Counted from the first letter of the stretch, positions 26,801 to 40,226 are shown. The stretch: DNA of 64,000 nucleotides from Pomacea canaliculata (GCF_003073045.1 NC_037592.1:41101760-41165759), one strand, 5' to 3'. The notes: generated by a model from the letters alone, not told the origin. Program-made: numbers and translations.

Positions 26801-29457
26801 ACTGCCAAACTAAGCTTCTGTTATTATCTTCTTGAACTCTTTAGGTCCATCAGATTTGCATCAGCTTCTTTATTTTATCTGCCATCTGTTGGCATTTCCT
26901 AATGCTCATTTCACTGTTGTTTGCAGTGATGTAAGGCAAGGAATTCACCCAGACTTCAGTAGGTAAGTGAAGAAACTTGGCCAAACAGACCAGCATAATA
27001 AAAGCAGCACTCCATCCAGAGATATGTAGCAGAGAGTAATAAGTATCGCCATTATGATATAGTCTCATGAAGGGTGAGCAGAGTGTGACAAGTATCATCA
27101 TTATAACCTCTTTTAGTCTATTTTGCATTCAATAAGGACAACAATATAAACTAAATGATAAAAGATTTTTTGTTATGGGACAGGCATGTGTTGTGTGTGC
27201 AAATCCCCTTGGACAAGCTCACCTTTTCATGTTTCCCTGAAGAGCTGCAGAAAGGCAAGAATATCAAGGTGTGCCCAGTCTTTTTCAATATTGGCATCAA
27301 TGAGGAGGCTACTTATGCTGAAAAGTGAGTGCTTTCTCTTGGTATTTTATGCTCAGGTCTATCATTTAATGCACCAGACTTTTACAGTTTTTAGTTATCA
27401 GTTTTTGGTTATTTGAGATTTGCTGCAAATTATGTGTAATTGGGACTTTCATCAAGTTCATATTTGTTTCTGGATGGGGTGAATGACAAAGAGCATAATG
27501 CTTTGTATTTGATGATAGTGTTTGCATCAGAATGTTGTACTTCAAAAGCAGCATGTGTGTGTGTGCACAGGTTTGGCAATACTTCTTTACAAGATCGCAT
27601 CAATTCAGAGAGTTTTACAGCCTTGAGCTCTTATTATGGAGCTGTGAAAAAACTGCAACAGGACTCAGGTAACCTAAGTCAGGGAGATTTTATGTCCTAT
27701 TGATAATCAAGCAGCATCAAAGCAAGATAATATAAATAAAATAAAGGGGAAATAGAACCTCTCCCCTACAACTGTCTGTAGACAAGATATAGCTAAAAGT
27801 ATCGCATTATTTCCACTAGGAGCAAATCAAAACTAGTTAAGGAAATAATCTTGATGAATGTACCAGTGCAGAATATGACATGATATCAGTCTTGGAAAAA
27901 AAAGGAAAGTGATTTTCAGTTAATCAAATCTTTGGTTTGCAGAGAAAGTGTTATTTTCCAGAGCAGCTGTGTAAAGTTTAGCTGGCTGATTCTGTGATAG
28001 GTTGGTTTAGTCTAGTGAATCATGTAAGTTTGAGAAATCATTCTCTAGTTTGCTTGTACTTGTATGTAAATGCAGAGGAAATGGAGAGTGGGCCTTTGAA
28101 CCACCTGATGAAGCTGTTGCACGCCAACGTCAGCACAAAGAAGAGCAAGAATGTGGAAATACTTCATCTCACTGAAGAGGTAACTCCCTTAAGTGAGCCA
28201 GCTATTTTGTTGGAAAAATGCAGCCCCAGGTAGTCTGGTGGCAGTGTAATCCTATTGCTCTTTTTCTTCATCCATTAGCTTATGTTTATCAACATAGCTG
28301 TTTAAAATCTACATCAACATAAGAAATGGTGTAATTAATAAGCATTTGTAATGAAAGTAAGTGGAGATTTTATATTTATCTTTTAATGTCTTCTTTTTGA
28401 TGATGATGGTGTCTGTAATCATCCATCATTAAAGTATTCTTTCTCTCTGTCAGCAGAACAGCAACATATGGTCACAGGATTCTTAGTTACTGTGCAGCAA
28501 GACAATGGAACTTTCTCCCTTTTCATATCCGCCTCCTACCCACAATTGAATCCTTTAAATGTGCACTGAAAATGCTTCCCCTCCTTAAACATTACTCCTA
28601 TTGACAGTCCACCTAATGCTAGTTCTTTGTCACACCTCTTTTCCGCTTATCGCTGCTTCCCTACTCATTTTCCTTTGCAAAATCACAATACTCTCAGTCC
28701 TTGTTACTTGGTTCATCTTTATGTTTTCTGTATTTGTCTTTTATTCACCATCAGTAGTGTTGCTTGTTCTTCTGTCCTTCATCTGCTATACCAATCTTTC
28801 ATTTATTATTAATAACAGATATGCAGAAGTCTAAGGGGTGTCCGGATTACAACCTGTAAAAGTGGAAAGGATCGAACATCGATGGCAGTTACACTTGAGT
28901 TTACCCAGCTGTTGCAGAAACATCATGATCTTGCTTCCCATGTCTTTTGGCAAGCTCTGGACTGTTTTCGCAGGTATCTCACTGCTGTCAAGTTTTAATA
29001 GAACAAGTTTTTCTTTCAATGGGTCACTGGATATTATTCAAAACATTGAGAAATCTAATTGATTGTGCTTTCTTTTGACTATATAGTGAAAATGTAAGTG
29101 TATGGATAGTGAAGCAGCTCAGTGTTCTGTAGCTTTGCTGTCAAGGGGTGGTTAAAGCCTCTAACATGTTTTTAGCAGCAGATAAAATTAAGAGAACTTA
29201 ATTACTTTAGGTAAAGAATATAAAGATTGAACCTAAAGGTAGTTCTATAACCTTTCAGTTTCTATGAAATAAAGTCTTGGAGACCTCACCTGTTTTTGAG
29301 CCCAACTTTATATTTTTGTTGCAGTGTTGGCTGTCGGAGAGAGAATACTTCCAAGAACACCGGTGTTAAAAAGTATGCTTTCAACCGTTTTCAGATGTTA
29401 TACATTCCCAAGCTGTACCGAGCACCAGGGGGCACATATGGAAATATTCTCACGTGA
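14851..29457 (+). CDS. INPP4: Inositol polyphosphate-4-phosphatase (PI(3,4)P2 4-phosphatase), C2 and catalytic exons
   Basis: Twenty exons read: 14851-14889, 14966-15147, 15403-15519, 16628-16708, 18542-18641, 19586-19791, 21044-21101, 22199-22295, 22862-22969, 23327-23604, 24075-24245, 24986-25180, 25749-25817, 25991-26237, 26927-26962, 27184-27324, 27571-27668, 28076-28179, 28819-28973, 29325-29457. The first four encode the C2 region ([20 protein letters not shown]). [10 protein letters not shown] and [25 protein letters not shown], and the active site CKSGKDRTS (Cys codon at 28855, CX5R) follow. The Cys lies about 82 residues from the end, as in human INPP4B, and the tail YRAPGGTYG also matches. 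It removes the 4-phosphate of PI(3,4)P2, ending PI3K signals. Oddities: phases at 16708/18542 do not join, so a tiny exon is probably missed; exon 25991-26237 has two apparent +1 shifts (see findings). The 5' end is unresolved. Confidence 0.94.
15716..15962 (+). mobile_element. tRNA-derived SINE in an INPP4 intron
   Basis: An A-box-like TAGCCTTGTGGTTAAAG at about 15722 is followed 60 bases on by a B-box-like TTGATTCCCATG. The rest is a degenerate body ending near CTCACTTCCCAAC. The head layout is that of snail tRNA SINEs. The copy is old. Confidence 0.6.
16008..16155. mobile_element. Non-autonomous hAT MITE, 148 bp, with perfect 8-bp target duplication
   Basis: The ends are a perfect 16-bp inverted repeat, CAGCGGTTCTCAACCT, the terminal sequence typical of Charlie/SPIN-type hAT elements. 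The flanks 16000-16007 and 16156-16163 are both ACTTAATG, an exact 8-bp target site duplication. The interior is a short GC-rich block with no coding capacity. Intact TSD and TIRs suggest a fairly recent insertion into the INPP4 intron. Confidence 0.93.
16185..16460 (+). repeat. Probable dispersed repeat, unclassified
   Basis: A patch richer in GC than the surrounding intron, running from GTGCAACTTACCTTGG to the A-rich end GGAATAAAAAAAAC. It contains GGGCTAACAACC and GGCCCTATGCTCCTCAAAGG, wording I associate with LINE leader or linker sequence. No reading frame or end repeats were seen. Confidence 0.35.
19085..19368 (+). mobile_element. tRNA-derived SINE with LINE-like 3' tail
   Basis: The head AGGCACAGGGGCTAAAGCGA at 19096 is A-box-like, and GTCGTGGGTTTGTATTT at 19142 is a decayed B box. 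A TTTTCTCTGGGTATTC block is shared with the SINE at 26.5 kb. The tail GCACCTTGAGCC, GGTGGGGAAGGCGTTCTG, AATAAATATATAT matches the fragment at 1.89 kb. Confidence 0.65.
21180..21490 (+). mobile_element. Possible SINE, degenerate
   Basis: TAGCTGAGTGTTTAGAGGACTG near 21269 resembles a tRNA A-box region, followed by CCAGCTGTCAGGAATGGGGA, wording common in SINE bodies. A short imperfect duplication (CAGxCCACAATxTGG) precedes it at 21187-21235. Ends are not clear. Confidence 0.4.
23790..24005 (-). mobile_element. LINE ORF2 C-terminal fragment in an INPP4 intron
   Basis: The minus strand encodes [15 protein letters not shown], then [13 protein letters not shown], the C-terminal end of a non-LTR retrotransposon endonuclease-reverse transcriptase polyprotein (the GRQRK-W-DNIKEWT ending). 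Only this tail remains. It lies antisense to INPP4. Confidence 0.7.
26455..26690 (+). mobile_element. tRNA-derived SINE in an INPP4 intron
   Basis: The A-box-like head TAGTGTAGTGGTTAAAAC lies at about 26468 and GGTCCAGATCTCATCTCTGG is a decayed B box. The block GGGGTTTTCTCTGAATATTCC is shared with the SINE at 19.1 kb. It ends near CCAACCAACCAACC. Confidence 0.65.
28440..28615 (+). mobile_element. LINE reverse transcriptase C-terminal fragment
   Basis: The plus strand reads [19 protein letters not shown], then [15 protein letters not shown] and a stop: the C-terminal signature of CR1/L2-type LINE polyproteins (S-AP-WNSLP--LR---SLxSFKxxLK). It lies just before the CX5R exon of INPP4 and probably includes some 3' UTR up to about 28.8 kb. 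Confidence 0.75.
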
Positions 29458-32400
29458 CAGGTTTTAACGTGTTAGAGCAAACTTTTAAATGTTCCATTAC
29501 AAAATGTCAATGAGTTGGGAACTTCGGGAAATATCTGAACATATTTTAGCATGTTAGAAATACCCACAAATGTTGAAGTCACATACAATGTACTGAAATG
29601 TTAGTAAAATCGTAGTTTACATGACAGCCTCCACAGAATTCTTGCACAGCACAGTACAAAGAGTTTAGCAGAATGCAAGATCAGGACTTCATTGACTTCG
29701 ACATTTTTTTAATTCATTCACGCCATAAGAGGTATGAAATTTTAACTATACACAACTGATGGTTCACCCATACAAAGCTTGATCAAATGTACACAGACTT
29801 CATTCTAAGATATTGAAGACATCTATAAGTTTTTGTTTAAAATCGGGGTATATTTTTAAAAGATTATGCCATAGACTTGTAGGGCTCTTGACTGTTAAGT
29901 TACATAAGCCTGTTGCACTTATATTGCACCTGCAGCTTGTCAGAAACAAACTGTGCCTGGTTAAATAAATGCAATTTTCACTGATTTTTTTTCTTTTTTG
30001 CACAACACATCTGGGTTTCAGGAACAAAGACGTGCATATCTCCTTTAGCACAAACAACTACTACCTACTTTCCCTTTGTAGGTATTCTATGAAATATCTT
30101 AGTACTATGTGGTAATAATTTATTATCATAGCATTTCATATATCATCACAGAAATAAGCTAGCAAATGTGCGAGCATTTAAATTTGCATTTATAACGGTC
30201 CATTTTTAGAGCTTTAGGGGTTTTCTGTTATTTTTGACAGGAAATATTGTCATGTTTTTGAACCTTAATAATACAGTAAAATAGTAATTTTCTTGTTTAT
30301 ATTTTTATGAAAGTGAAATTTCTAAGCAATAGATACACTCATGGACTGGAACTTGGTTTATCTACTATGTGCAGCAGCAACATTGAGCACTTAATCAAAC
30401 TCTGCTTTGCTCTCTTTTATACGATGTCATCCAAGTTCTTTCATCGCCTGTTATGATCATGTAATTTAAACTCCACTATTGTTACATACTAATACATTGT
30501 CTCTGGTGTTCACAGAAGCCAAATGAAGCACCTCTTTTTTATATTGAAATATTTGACCTGTGTCTCTCAACTGACATCCTCAAAACAGATCAGTTGTGAA
30601 CTTTCAATTGATATTTGTTTGATGCTCTCTGTTGTTTAAGAACAATTTTGAACAAAGCTGTTTTAGTTCTAATTAGCAAACTGTACAAAGAAAGCCGATT
30701 TTATGCTTACTTGCATGCATTGCAAAGAGAACTTTTGCTTTGACCTTTTTCCCAGCATAAATAGTTGACTTGCTGGATTCAGTATGACATAGTTACATGT
30801 TACTAACAAAATCCTTCTGTTGCTGAATATTAGCATAGTTTTGTCAAAAATTGTTTTTATAAACTGAATTTTTCAATTTTAGTAACAGCTGGTAATGAAG
30901 GCTTTTTGATATATTTTAATATTGTTGCAAACAAAAAGTTATTTTTATTACGATTGAATTGTCAGATTCTTCTATTTCTTTAACTCATTCCCAAATTAGT
31001 TAACAGTTCTGGTGTTAATACATTTCTAAAACTTAAAACTCTCCTTAAGAAGCAAATTCAGAAACATTTTTCAATAATTGATCCTATGCCAATTAGATGT
31101 CTTGCAAAAGCAAAAACAAAAAAAGTATTGTGCTGGTGGGAACAAAAGTCTGACTTAAGCATTTTATTTAAATTTTTGTTTTAAAAACATTTAAAACTGT
31201 GTTGTGTACTGTGCTTCTATGTAACTGATTACCTAAATAGATGTAAGGCCTAAAAGTGTTTAAAATTTGAAATGTTATGTAAATGGGGCCTGTTGTAAAT
31301 ACATATTTATTAAATCCTGCTTGGTACCACATGGCCCAGACCCCAACCATAAGTTACTTCCTGTGATTTTTCGTGTCTGATATCCGAGAATTCTGCAGTG
31401 GATTGATAGACTTCGTTTGTCCTGCAATTGTCTTGCTGGCTAACAATCTGTTGATACTTGTGTTATCAATGCTACTATCTTCAATGTTAGTAATATGGAC
31501 GTAACAACGAGAAACTGCAGTGATGGTCAGCCCATCACATCTGAGAGAATACACTGTTGGACATCTGTTTCATCTATTTACATAGTGTGTACATGTATTT
31601 ATGTGTGTTAGGGCAGTCATACATGCACACACACACTCACAATTGTTTGCTTCTCACTCACTTTCACATGAACATAGGATAATAATAATTAACAAAAATA
31701 TAGCACGTTTCTCTACATAGCAAAAGGCTTAGTGCAGTAGAGATCACTAGTCTATGAAGTGGGCGATAAGGAGAAGAAACGTGGCATTGGCGCAGAAGAA
31801 CAATCTAGAAGACAACAGGTGATGTAACAGGAGTACAAATCAACAGAAGACACAGAGCACGACATGAATATATCATTAAGAAACAGACGTAGTTTCACTC
31901 TTAAGTGAAGGGCATCATTCTCTATTCAGCAATATACATTATCAGTTCACTGCCCCAGATCACAGTAGATCATTTATAAATTTTTGTTAACTTTTCAGAG
32001 CAATAAACAAAGTGCATTCTGTACAACAATACATTATAACAGCCAGATGAAGAATAAAACTGAACTACATTTACGTAAATATTGAAACGCATTTTCAGCA
32101 GAAAAGTGTTGACCTTCAAATATTGCTATTGTGTGATTTGTGCTTAAATGTAATAAAATTACGGGCTAGTGTGGAGTAGCCCTATTGTTTACTTTCAGTA
32201 TTATGTGAAATAGAGCCCTAACACTGTTTTAATGCTTTATTTTCTTTTCCATAAAGTTGCTTAGATTGCAGTTCATCTAACATCAGGAATAGGGTCACAA
32301 GAAGAAAAAAAGAATTTTTTCCTGTCCCCTTGCTTGCTATGCATCTGTGGGGTTGTTGGGGGGAGCATGTATTTATATTTCAAGTTGTGGTTGTGTGTAC

Positions 32401-34283
32401 ATGAAATGAGTCTGTCATTTTCAATATTTTGTAGATGTCATAAGAAATTTAATAAAATAGAGAAAATGAAGTCATTAGTATTTGTACTGGAAATAATCAT
32501 AGTTCATCTTGAAATTGGTAGAGAGTTTTTACTAAGTGATGCTACATTGAACTGTTAGTTTGCCTCATCCACTGTTTAGGCTGACAGGATGTTTTAGTCA
32601 CTAGACCGAGTGAGCCTTGAAACAATGACCTGCTCAGTAGTTTTTAATTTGTTGTTAATAAAGGACAAAGGAGCACATCTAGACAAAAAAGGAACCAAAC
32701 TGTCAAATTTTGATGCCTCGAATTTATGTCAGCAATGAGTAGAGCGACAAGGGCAATATTGTTTAATATTGTGTTCTTTTTATTTGGATCTTTGACTCTC
32801 AGCAAGGAGTCATTTTGTTGTTGTTTATTTATACACCTTTTTACTGTTGTTTACAGAGGATTGTTTTGTGTTTGAAGTTGTGTACAGTTGCAGTATGGAT
32901 ACTTCAGGTATAGATCACAAAGAGGTTGATGTCTTCATGTGTTGCAAGCAACTGATATAAGTTTCTAGAGGTTTGTGTTGGCATGTACCATTTGGACCTT
33001 CAAGTATTGGAGAGAAGAGAATGCTGTTAACATTAAAAACTCTGTGACTGAATCTTGCCAGCTTTTATCTTTTCCTGAAAAGATGGCAATAAGACATGAC
33101 TGCATAAAACCCAGAAAGATAATTTTCTTGTTGATCTAATTGTGAAAATGCTGTCATTAAAGAGGAAGCATAAACAATATGTATGTGGAGCACAAATGTG
33201 TGTTGCAAGATGGGCTTACCCGCGGAGTGGAACAAAGTCACCATTGTAACATGAATCACAGAGGAGTCCTAATGTAATGAGAGGCCTTTCATGAATAAAC
33301 AGAAAATCATGATGGTGAGGCGTTGTTACTAAAAGGTCATTTATTCAGGATGACTGCATCATTCACACAAACCAAGTTGTCTAATCTTCATACACTGAAG
33401 AAGCAGATTTATGTCCAGTCAACCGTAATTAGGTCACAAGGGACATAGGTTATAGATTAATTAATATTGTGTTCTTAATATTTGAATGTTTCAGGGCTGA
33501 AACATGATGAACAAGAAGCTGTATAACAAGTCACATGACTAATTATTAGATGAAACACTTCCAGTATGGTTTCAATCTCACAACTAGAATACTGCTTTAA
33601 CTAACCATGGTTATGATTTCATCGGAGAAGAACATTTGATGCTTGTCAGTGTTCCAGCACCTTGAATGGTTAACATTATTTGCTAGGGAGAGGCTGATGA
33701 AACATTAAAAGATACTTGAAGGGATGTGAGAGGTTGCACAAGGTAGTGGGATATGAAGGTAAAAGGGTTAAAACTACGGTCTCGGGGCAGACAGTGTTCA
33801 TTGGCTGGGTTTCTATGCTTTCATCCAAGACATATATCACATGATCTTTCTAAGGAATTTTACACACGTCTCTTGTCTACATGTCATATAAGAGTTAAAT
33901 AGTGAATTAACATCTACAGACCAGATCTTCCAAGCGCCATCCCCTGTAAACACAACAGCAAAGAAAACAAATATGGAGGCTGATGGTGAGTTCATTAGCC
34001 CCTGATGGGCCTCCTCGCCATGGGAGTATAATAACGCGCGTGAAGTGGCTGAGGGGCCTCGCTAAAGGTGGTTTGGGGGCACAGGGTTAGGTAGATCAGC
34101 CGGATCAACCAGTGTAGCATAAGGGCTTGTGTTGAGGCCCTGGCTCAGGTTGCCATCTCTTAGCAAACACGCGACACTGGGCAATAGTAGATGCCAGCGA
34201 ATACCCAGTCTTGTAGCCAAGAAAAAGCCACTGTCGGCCCAGGATTTACGTGGTTGCTGAGCTTCAGTTGAAGGGTCTGCACC
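29458..34283. other. 4.8 kb gene-free stretch, INPP4 3' UTR and intergenic
   Basis: AT-rich, with no exon-like coding. AAATAAATG at about 29964 could end the INPP4 transcript. The stretch 31680-31960 (ATAGCACGTTTCTCTAC and AAAGGCTTAGTGCAG) has wording of a dispersed snail repeat, without clear ends. A CpG-rich patch at 34030-34130 lies near the end of the receptor gene. Confidence 0.5.
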
Positions 34284-37200
34284 TCAGGAAGCGTGGCGGC
34301 CGAGGTCAAGGTAAGCCACCCAGTACAAGATGTTGAGGGCGAGGAAGGAGACTGGAAACAGGAAGCGTGAGAGTCTGTCAATCTTGCTGACGCTGTTCAG
34401 CCCCAGGGCGTTGCGCACGTGCTTACTGAAGCGTGCACGGCGCGTGGTGAGCAGACAGGACAGTGCTGCCCCCAGGGTGGACACGCACGTGTAGGGGCAG
34501 GGCTTCGACTCCAGGCGATCCTGACTGATCTCCAGCTGCTCCAGGTCCTCCGAGGCCAACTGGGGCACACAGGATATTCTTAGATTTGTGGGGGACCAGA
34601 CATTGTACATAAACATCAATTATGCAGACATTATTTTTTTACCATTTTGTTTTATTTTTGGGGGGTTCGTTTTTATTTCACTGTAAGTCATTAACAGTGT
34701 AGCCGTCTTGTAGTTAGTACAACTTTTCTCCTTTTTCACTTGATATGAAAAGGAAAGATATTTTGCTTATCACACCAACTTTCGTACATAAAAATTATTG
34801 TAATTTGATCTCTCTTTCGTTCAGAAAGCAAGAAACAGATATAATCAGAAATACGAAGAGAATAAGACGAAAGAAAGAAAATATTAAAGGCAAAAATTAC
34901 TCGAACTGAGTTATTCTCTATGTTTTCAGAAAAAAAAAACTGATCGTCAGAGGTGATGACGGGTCATCTTCTCGTCCTCGTCAGTCGTCATCCATGCCGA
35001 ACGGCTGCTCCGCGGGTTCGGCGGTGCCGTACTTGGTGTAGTGGTGGACGGCGGCGAACTGCACGATGGTGGCGAAGACGAAGAAGAAGCACATGAGGAC
35101 GTAGATGTCCAGCGCCGTGGAGTACGTCACGCGCGGCAGGTCGTCACGGCTGTCCAGCGCCAAGTACGTCATCGTCAGCATCGTCATCGACCCTGTCATC
35201 AGACGATGACTGTAACATTCGTCTGTCTGACCGATGTTTACAAGATGTACTCAAGTATATCAGGATTACTATGTCCATGCATGCATCAAAAATGTTTGTC
35301 AGAAGGTCAATAAAAATGCATAAAAATTACCAGCAGATAGAAAATGTATCCGTGGTAGTTGTCGAAATATTAGTTTGAGGGGATAATTTCTGACAAAAAC
35401 ATTTGTGCTCACGCGCATTTTTAATTATACTTCTTCGCTATTTATTGTGCATGCTTGAAGTTTATTTTTATAAACACGAAACACTAATTCTTTTCCTAAA
35501 TATCAGAAAGTATTTTGGACGATTTAAGGGAGTTCTTTGACTGTCTTTGACTGACTATTTTCCAATGACATTTTGTCGAAGTCGTTAATTCTGATGAGAG
35601 AGAAAGTGTTATTGTGACGTCATGACGAAAGGATGGAAATGTCAAAGGTCACAGTCTAGTGACAGAGCAGGAATGGCAGTGACGGACAACAGACCGAGGG
35701 CGATGCGATCTGACGTGGCCTCGCGGTTGATCCAGAAGGACACCCAGGACAGCACGACCAGCAGGCAGCACGGCACGTACATCTGGATGAGGAAGTACCC
35801 CGTGTGGCGCCGGAAGTCGAAGAAGACGGTCAGCACCGAGTGGCAGGCTGCTCATGAGTACGCAGAGGTGAAGAACACTTTGACATTATCGAGTTTTAGC
35901 AAACCGTCAATCAAGATTCACACGTCGCCTTCTATAGCAATTCATTCCTCTCATAAGTATTTTAGTTATAATCACGTATCATTTATCATTTTATTTATTT
36001 AATTAATTTGGTAAATTTGTATTAACTGATTCAAGTTATGGTTTGTTACTGACGGAGTGAGCGGAGTACACTGTCACAATAAGCACAGAAGAGAAGAACA
36101 AGAAAAGCAGCAACTAAGGAACAAAGTCGCCAGCTCTGAAAATAAATGCTACATGCAGAAACAACTTGTCCGAGACGAGATCTGAACCCAGGATAGCCAG
36201 TCCTCACTGTATTGGTGACAGACGCTAACCGTAGCGCCACCAGGACACCCACAAAGGGGTGGGCAGTAGGTCATCCAGCAGTTCGCATGAATTTCTTTGT
36301 AAATAATTGATTTTAGACAAGTATGTGTGCGGACTAATCTGCGGGTAGATTAATTTCTGTGTGTAGATTAATGTCTCTGGTATGTTGAACTGTGACTACT
36401 AAGAAATTTGCTGAATTTAATTTCACCAGAAAAGAAATAAAGAGTAGAAATAAAAGAGCGAAGGGAGGCGAACTTTAGAGATCACATAATTTGGTTTCAT
36501 TCACTTGAGGAATATGGGGGTCAGGTTACTGGGGGTCTTTGATATCTCCATCTTCTTCCTCCCGTTAAGGAACATCGCAAACAATCACAAGAACATACAC
36601 TGAGTGTGAAGACAAAACTGCGAATGCTTGGACCTTCCCTCGTATCCTACCCGAACTTAGCTGCACTTAGTCTGCATGTAAGAGGACCACAGCACCCGAG
36701 GAGGGTACTTACTTCCTTTGAAGACAGCGGTAGCGTTGGCAGCCGGTGTACCCGTGAGGTCAAACTGGGACAGGGTCATGTCACGTGACGCCACCACAGC
36801 CTTGCGGTTGCCGAACCGCCATTCATAGATGACGTCATTGTTATTGTAGCCGACTGCAACACAAACGTTCGCACGCACGCACACACAAACACACACACGC
36901 GCGCGCATATACACAAAGGCTACGTGAACAGAAATTATTATGACTAGTACATGCATCCTCAAGCAAGTGAGGTGACCGCGTGTATAGATATTTAGTTCTT
37001 CGCCTAGAAACAAGGTTTTATAGGTCGAAACATGTCCACCTGGATATAAGGCTTGACAGCTCAAAACGTGTTCATGGTGATTGGACATGGCGTCTCAAAC
37101 TCCTACCCACTAACCCTGGGCAAGTGTATTCCCATCAGCACCTCAAAACAGTAAAAAAAAAAAAATACACTTTGGGCAAACCTGGAGAGATCTCCATACG

Positions 37201-40161
37201 GACTGTAACTGTTCATTCATGTTTACCGACACATCACAGAACATCAACATCGTCAGACTTGCACATGCAAAAACTTACAGCTTGCAATGTAGAGAGGACA
37301 CTTCTGTGTGTCCATTGGAAATTTCTCTAAGTGCATCGGGCAGCTGGCCTTTATTGTTAATCTGTTCAAACAGAATATTCGAATACAACTTCTAATTAGC
37401 ACAATTATGAGCAATCACATTAAGGCAACAACTGATCATCAACATTGAGTGCAAATAATATCACTGTTAACACGGACACAACACGCCGACATCTTGAACA
37501 AACATAACCCAAATATTAATGAAGTTGATGTGTCACTGTAAACACACTTGACATGACACTTGTGACACAGACACGCAAGCTGTCACCTCTGTGAGTAGAG
37601 AATGCTGCCGTCGTAGCTCAGGCGAAAGAACTTGTTAGGGGAGGTGATGGTGTGTACATAGGAGTGGCCGCCGTTGATGAAGATGGTGTCCGGATGCCAG
37701 ATGCGCTCCAGCATCTTGACGTTGAGGGAGACGTTGGACACCTGCTCCACGGTCTTGTTGAAGGACAGACGCACGTCCTGCCACACTTGCCGGAAGTAGC
37801 AGTCCATGGAGTAGATCTGCAGGATGGGAGTAGGACAAACAGGGGAAGTGCTGGGTACTGGATGCTACTCCTTGTTGGAGTGTTATCAGAACAGACCAAA
37901 GCTGACCCCTGACCTTTTCCATTTGTGAGAATAAAGATATCACTGGTGTAGTTATACTAAACTGGCAAAAAGATAAAACAAATATACACATAGGTTCGAA
38001 GTCAGAGAGAGAGAGGAAGAAACAAATGAGTAGAGACACAGGAAGTCAAGTACAGAGACAAGTACAAACATGTGGAGAAATAGGAAGGTACAGGTTGCTC
38101 AAGGAATACAGCCATAAAGACGAGTAGATAGGTAGAGAGGCGTAGACAGGTGGAAGAGACAGGTGGAGAAACAGAATTGTATTAACCATGTCCCTTTCGG
38201 ATATCGGCCCCATGGAGCGTATTTCGATGTCAGCTTTTACCACTAAGGGTGGACCTGCCACAAGACAAAATGCAGAATTAAAAAAGTTAATATAATTCTT
38301 GGTTAAAAGTTTAGTTCTTGCAGTCTAGAGATACAGTAAATGTGTGTACAAACAAGTAACAAGTTACAAAATATTATCGCAATAGGGGTGCGCACACACA
38401 CACAAACACAAACACAAACACTTTAAGACACAAACCCGGAAAAAATATATGAATTTGTAGTGAAGACGCCTGTATTAAACATTCATACTTCCCAACATTT
38501 CTGAACTCACTCACTCATTCACTCACGCACTCACTTACTCATGCACTCACGCACTCGTTCACTCATTCACTCACGCACTCGTTCACTCTCACTCACTCAC
38601 CACCGAAGCCTGGGCGAAGGCGTCGGTCGTAGCCCCACATCAGGCCGTTGAGGAGGGAGGTGAGGTTAGCAGGGTGCACTGTGCCCACCCGCCAGCTGCA
38701 ACAAGATGCAGACGTGGATTACACTTGCTGCCAGACACTCGGTTTCACGTGGCGACATCGGCCACAGTCACAAGCACTGGCTGGGGTCAGAAGATCGGGG
38801 CTGACACAAACAATCGAAATGTCTGCAGACAGATTTGTCTTGCCAGCAGGCTCCAATGTCCTGTACACCACATTAGCACCGAGCAGCGAGACTGAACATG
38901 CGTTTGGATGTCTTCTGAGGCTCAATTGAGCTTATAAGCACACTTTTAGGTATGAAAAGGAAATACATAGGATTCTGCGAATCAACCCGAAGAACAAACA
39001 AAATGAAAGCAAGAAAGAAAAAGAAAATATAAAAGCATGCAGACGCCACTATTTTTTGAAAGCAAAAACTTAAAAATTAGCAGATTTTTTTTCTTTAAGA
39101 CCCTTCTTACCAGAACAAATGTCGAACCTCGACAAATCAGGTTTGAGAAGTTGTGTGTAAAGATGGCAGGAAACCAATGGTTTGGGGATTTCAGATTCAG
39201 GAGAAGAGAATCAGGCTACGACTGACTTGCTGCTACCGAGTCTGCCCCACCCACCAACAGCTTCAGCAGGTCCCAGTGAAGACCAAGAACATTCCAGTTA
39301 ACTGTTTGACTGCTTTTCTCGACTTTTGTCCAACACGTAAAATCAAGAATTCATCCGAAGTAGGCAACTGTCTGTTCTATAAAATCAAATGGCGCCAAGA
39401 CTACGTCTTCATCTTTTACATCAGTTGCGCATGCGTCAGACTAATTAAGTCAGTTAATGAGCTTGTTGTGAGAGGGTTTTGTGCTCAACATAGGGGGTCG
39501 GGGTGGATACTAGGGGATGGGTGAAATAGTATGCCGTAGACTGTGTTCTACAGTGTAACAGTGCTGACTGCAGTTTTCAGCCACTTGTTACCAAGAGAGC
39601 AGAAGTGAAAATTGTCTGACGGGTAAGAGGCGACATTGACTTGACCGAATGGACCACTCCCCAAACGGCCTCGGTCAATAGGCACGACAGCAGCCGCTGG
39701 ATACAAGCTCTCAGTCAATAAGAGAACTCATTCCCGCCTACAACGGACACGCACAGTGAAGTGTGGATGGCAGGAGAGGAGGAGAGGGGAGGGGAGGAGG
39801 AGGGGAGGGTAGGAGAGGGTGGTGTAGCAAGAAATGCAGAAGATTATTGCGCACTAGTGCGCGTGTGGGCGAGGGTGTCGGTGTCTGACGAACTGCTGTG
39901 GGCAGCGGAAGTGGTCCAGGACCGGAAGCTGCGTCAGATCCTGCTGTTGTTTTTTTTTGTTTTTTTTTTTTTTTTGGGGGGGGGAGGGTAGGGTTCATTC
40001 GCAGAGTTCGATAAGAGACTAGCTGTCAGAAATCAACGGTTAGCAGTCAATTACTCCTCTTCTTTCTATCTCTGCAACTCTTCAAATTCAAATACACCAA
40101 GGAAAAAAGAGAAGAAATAATAAAAGGTGTGAATGAGTGTTCGAGAGTGAACGAGAGGTGA

Positions 40162-40226
<65 letters not shown>

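Noticed and set aside
35041-35313. 90-codon plus-strand frame rich in Glu and Arg
   Set aside because: Shadow of the M2-M3 exon of the receptor on the other strand.
38503-38600. Spaced short repeats as a CRISPR-like array
   Set aside because: It is a continuous tetranucleotide microsatellite in an animal gene, without spacers.
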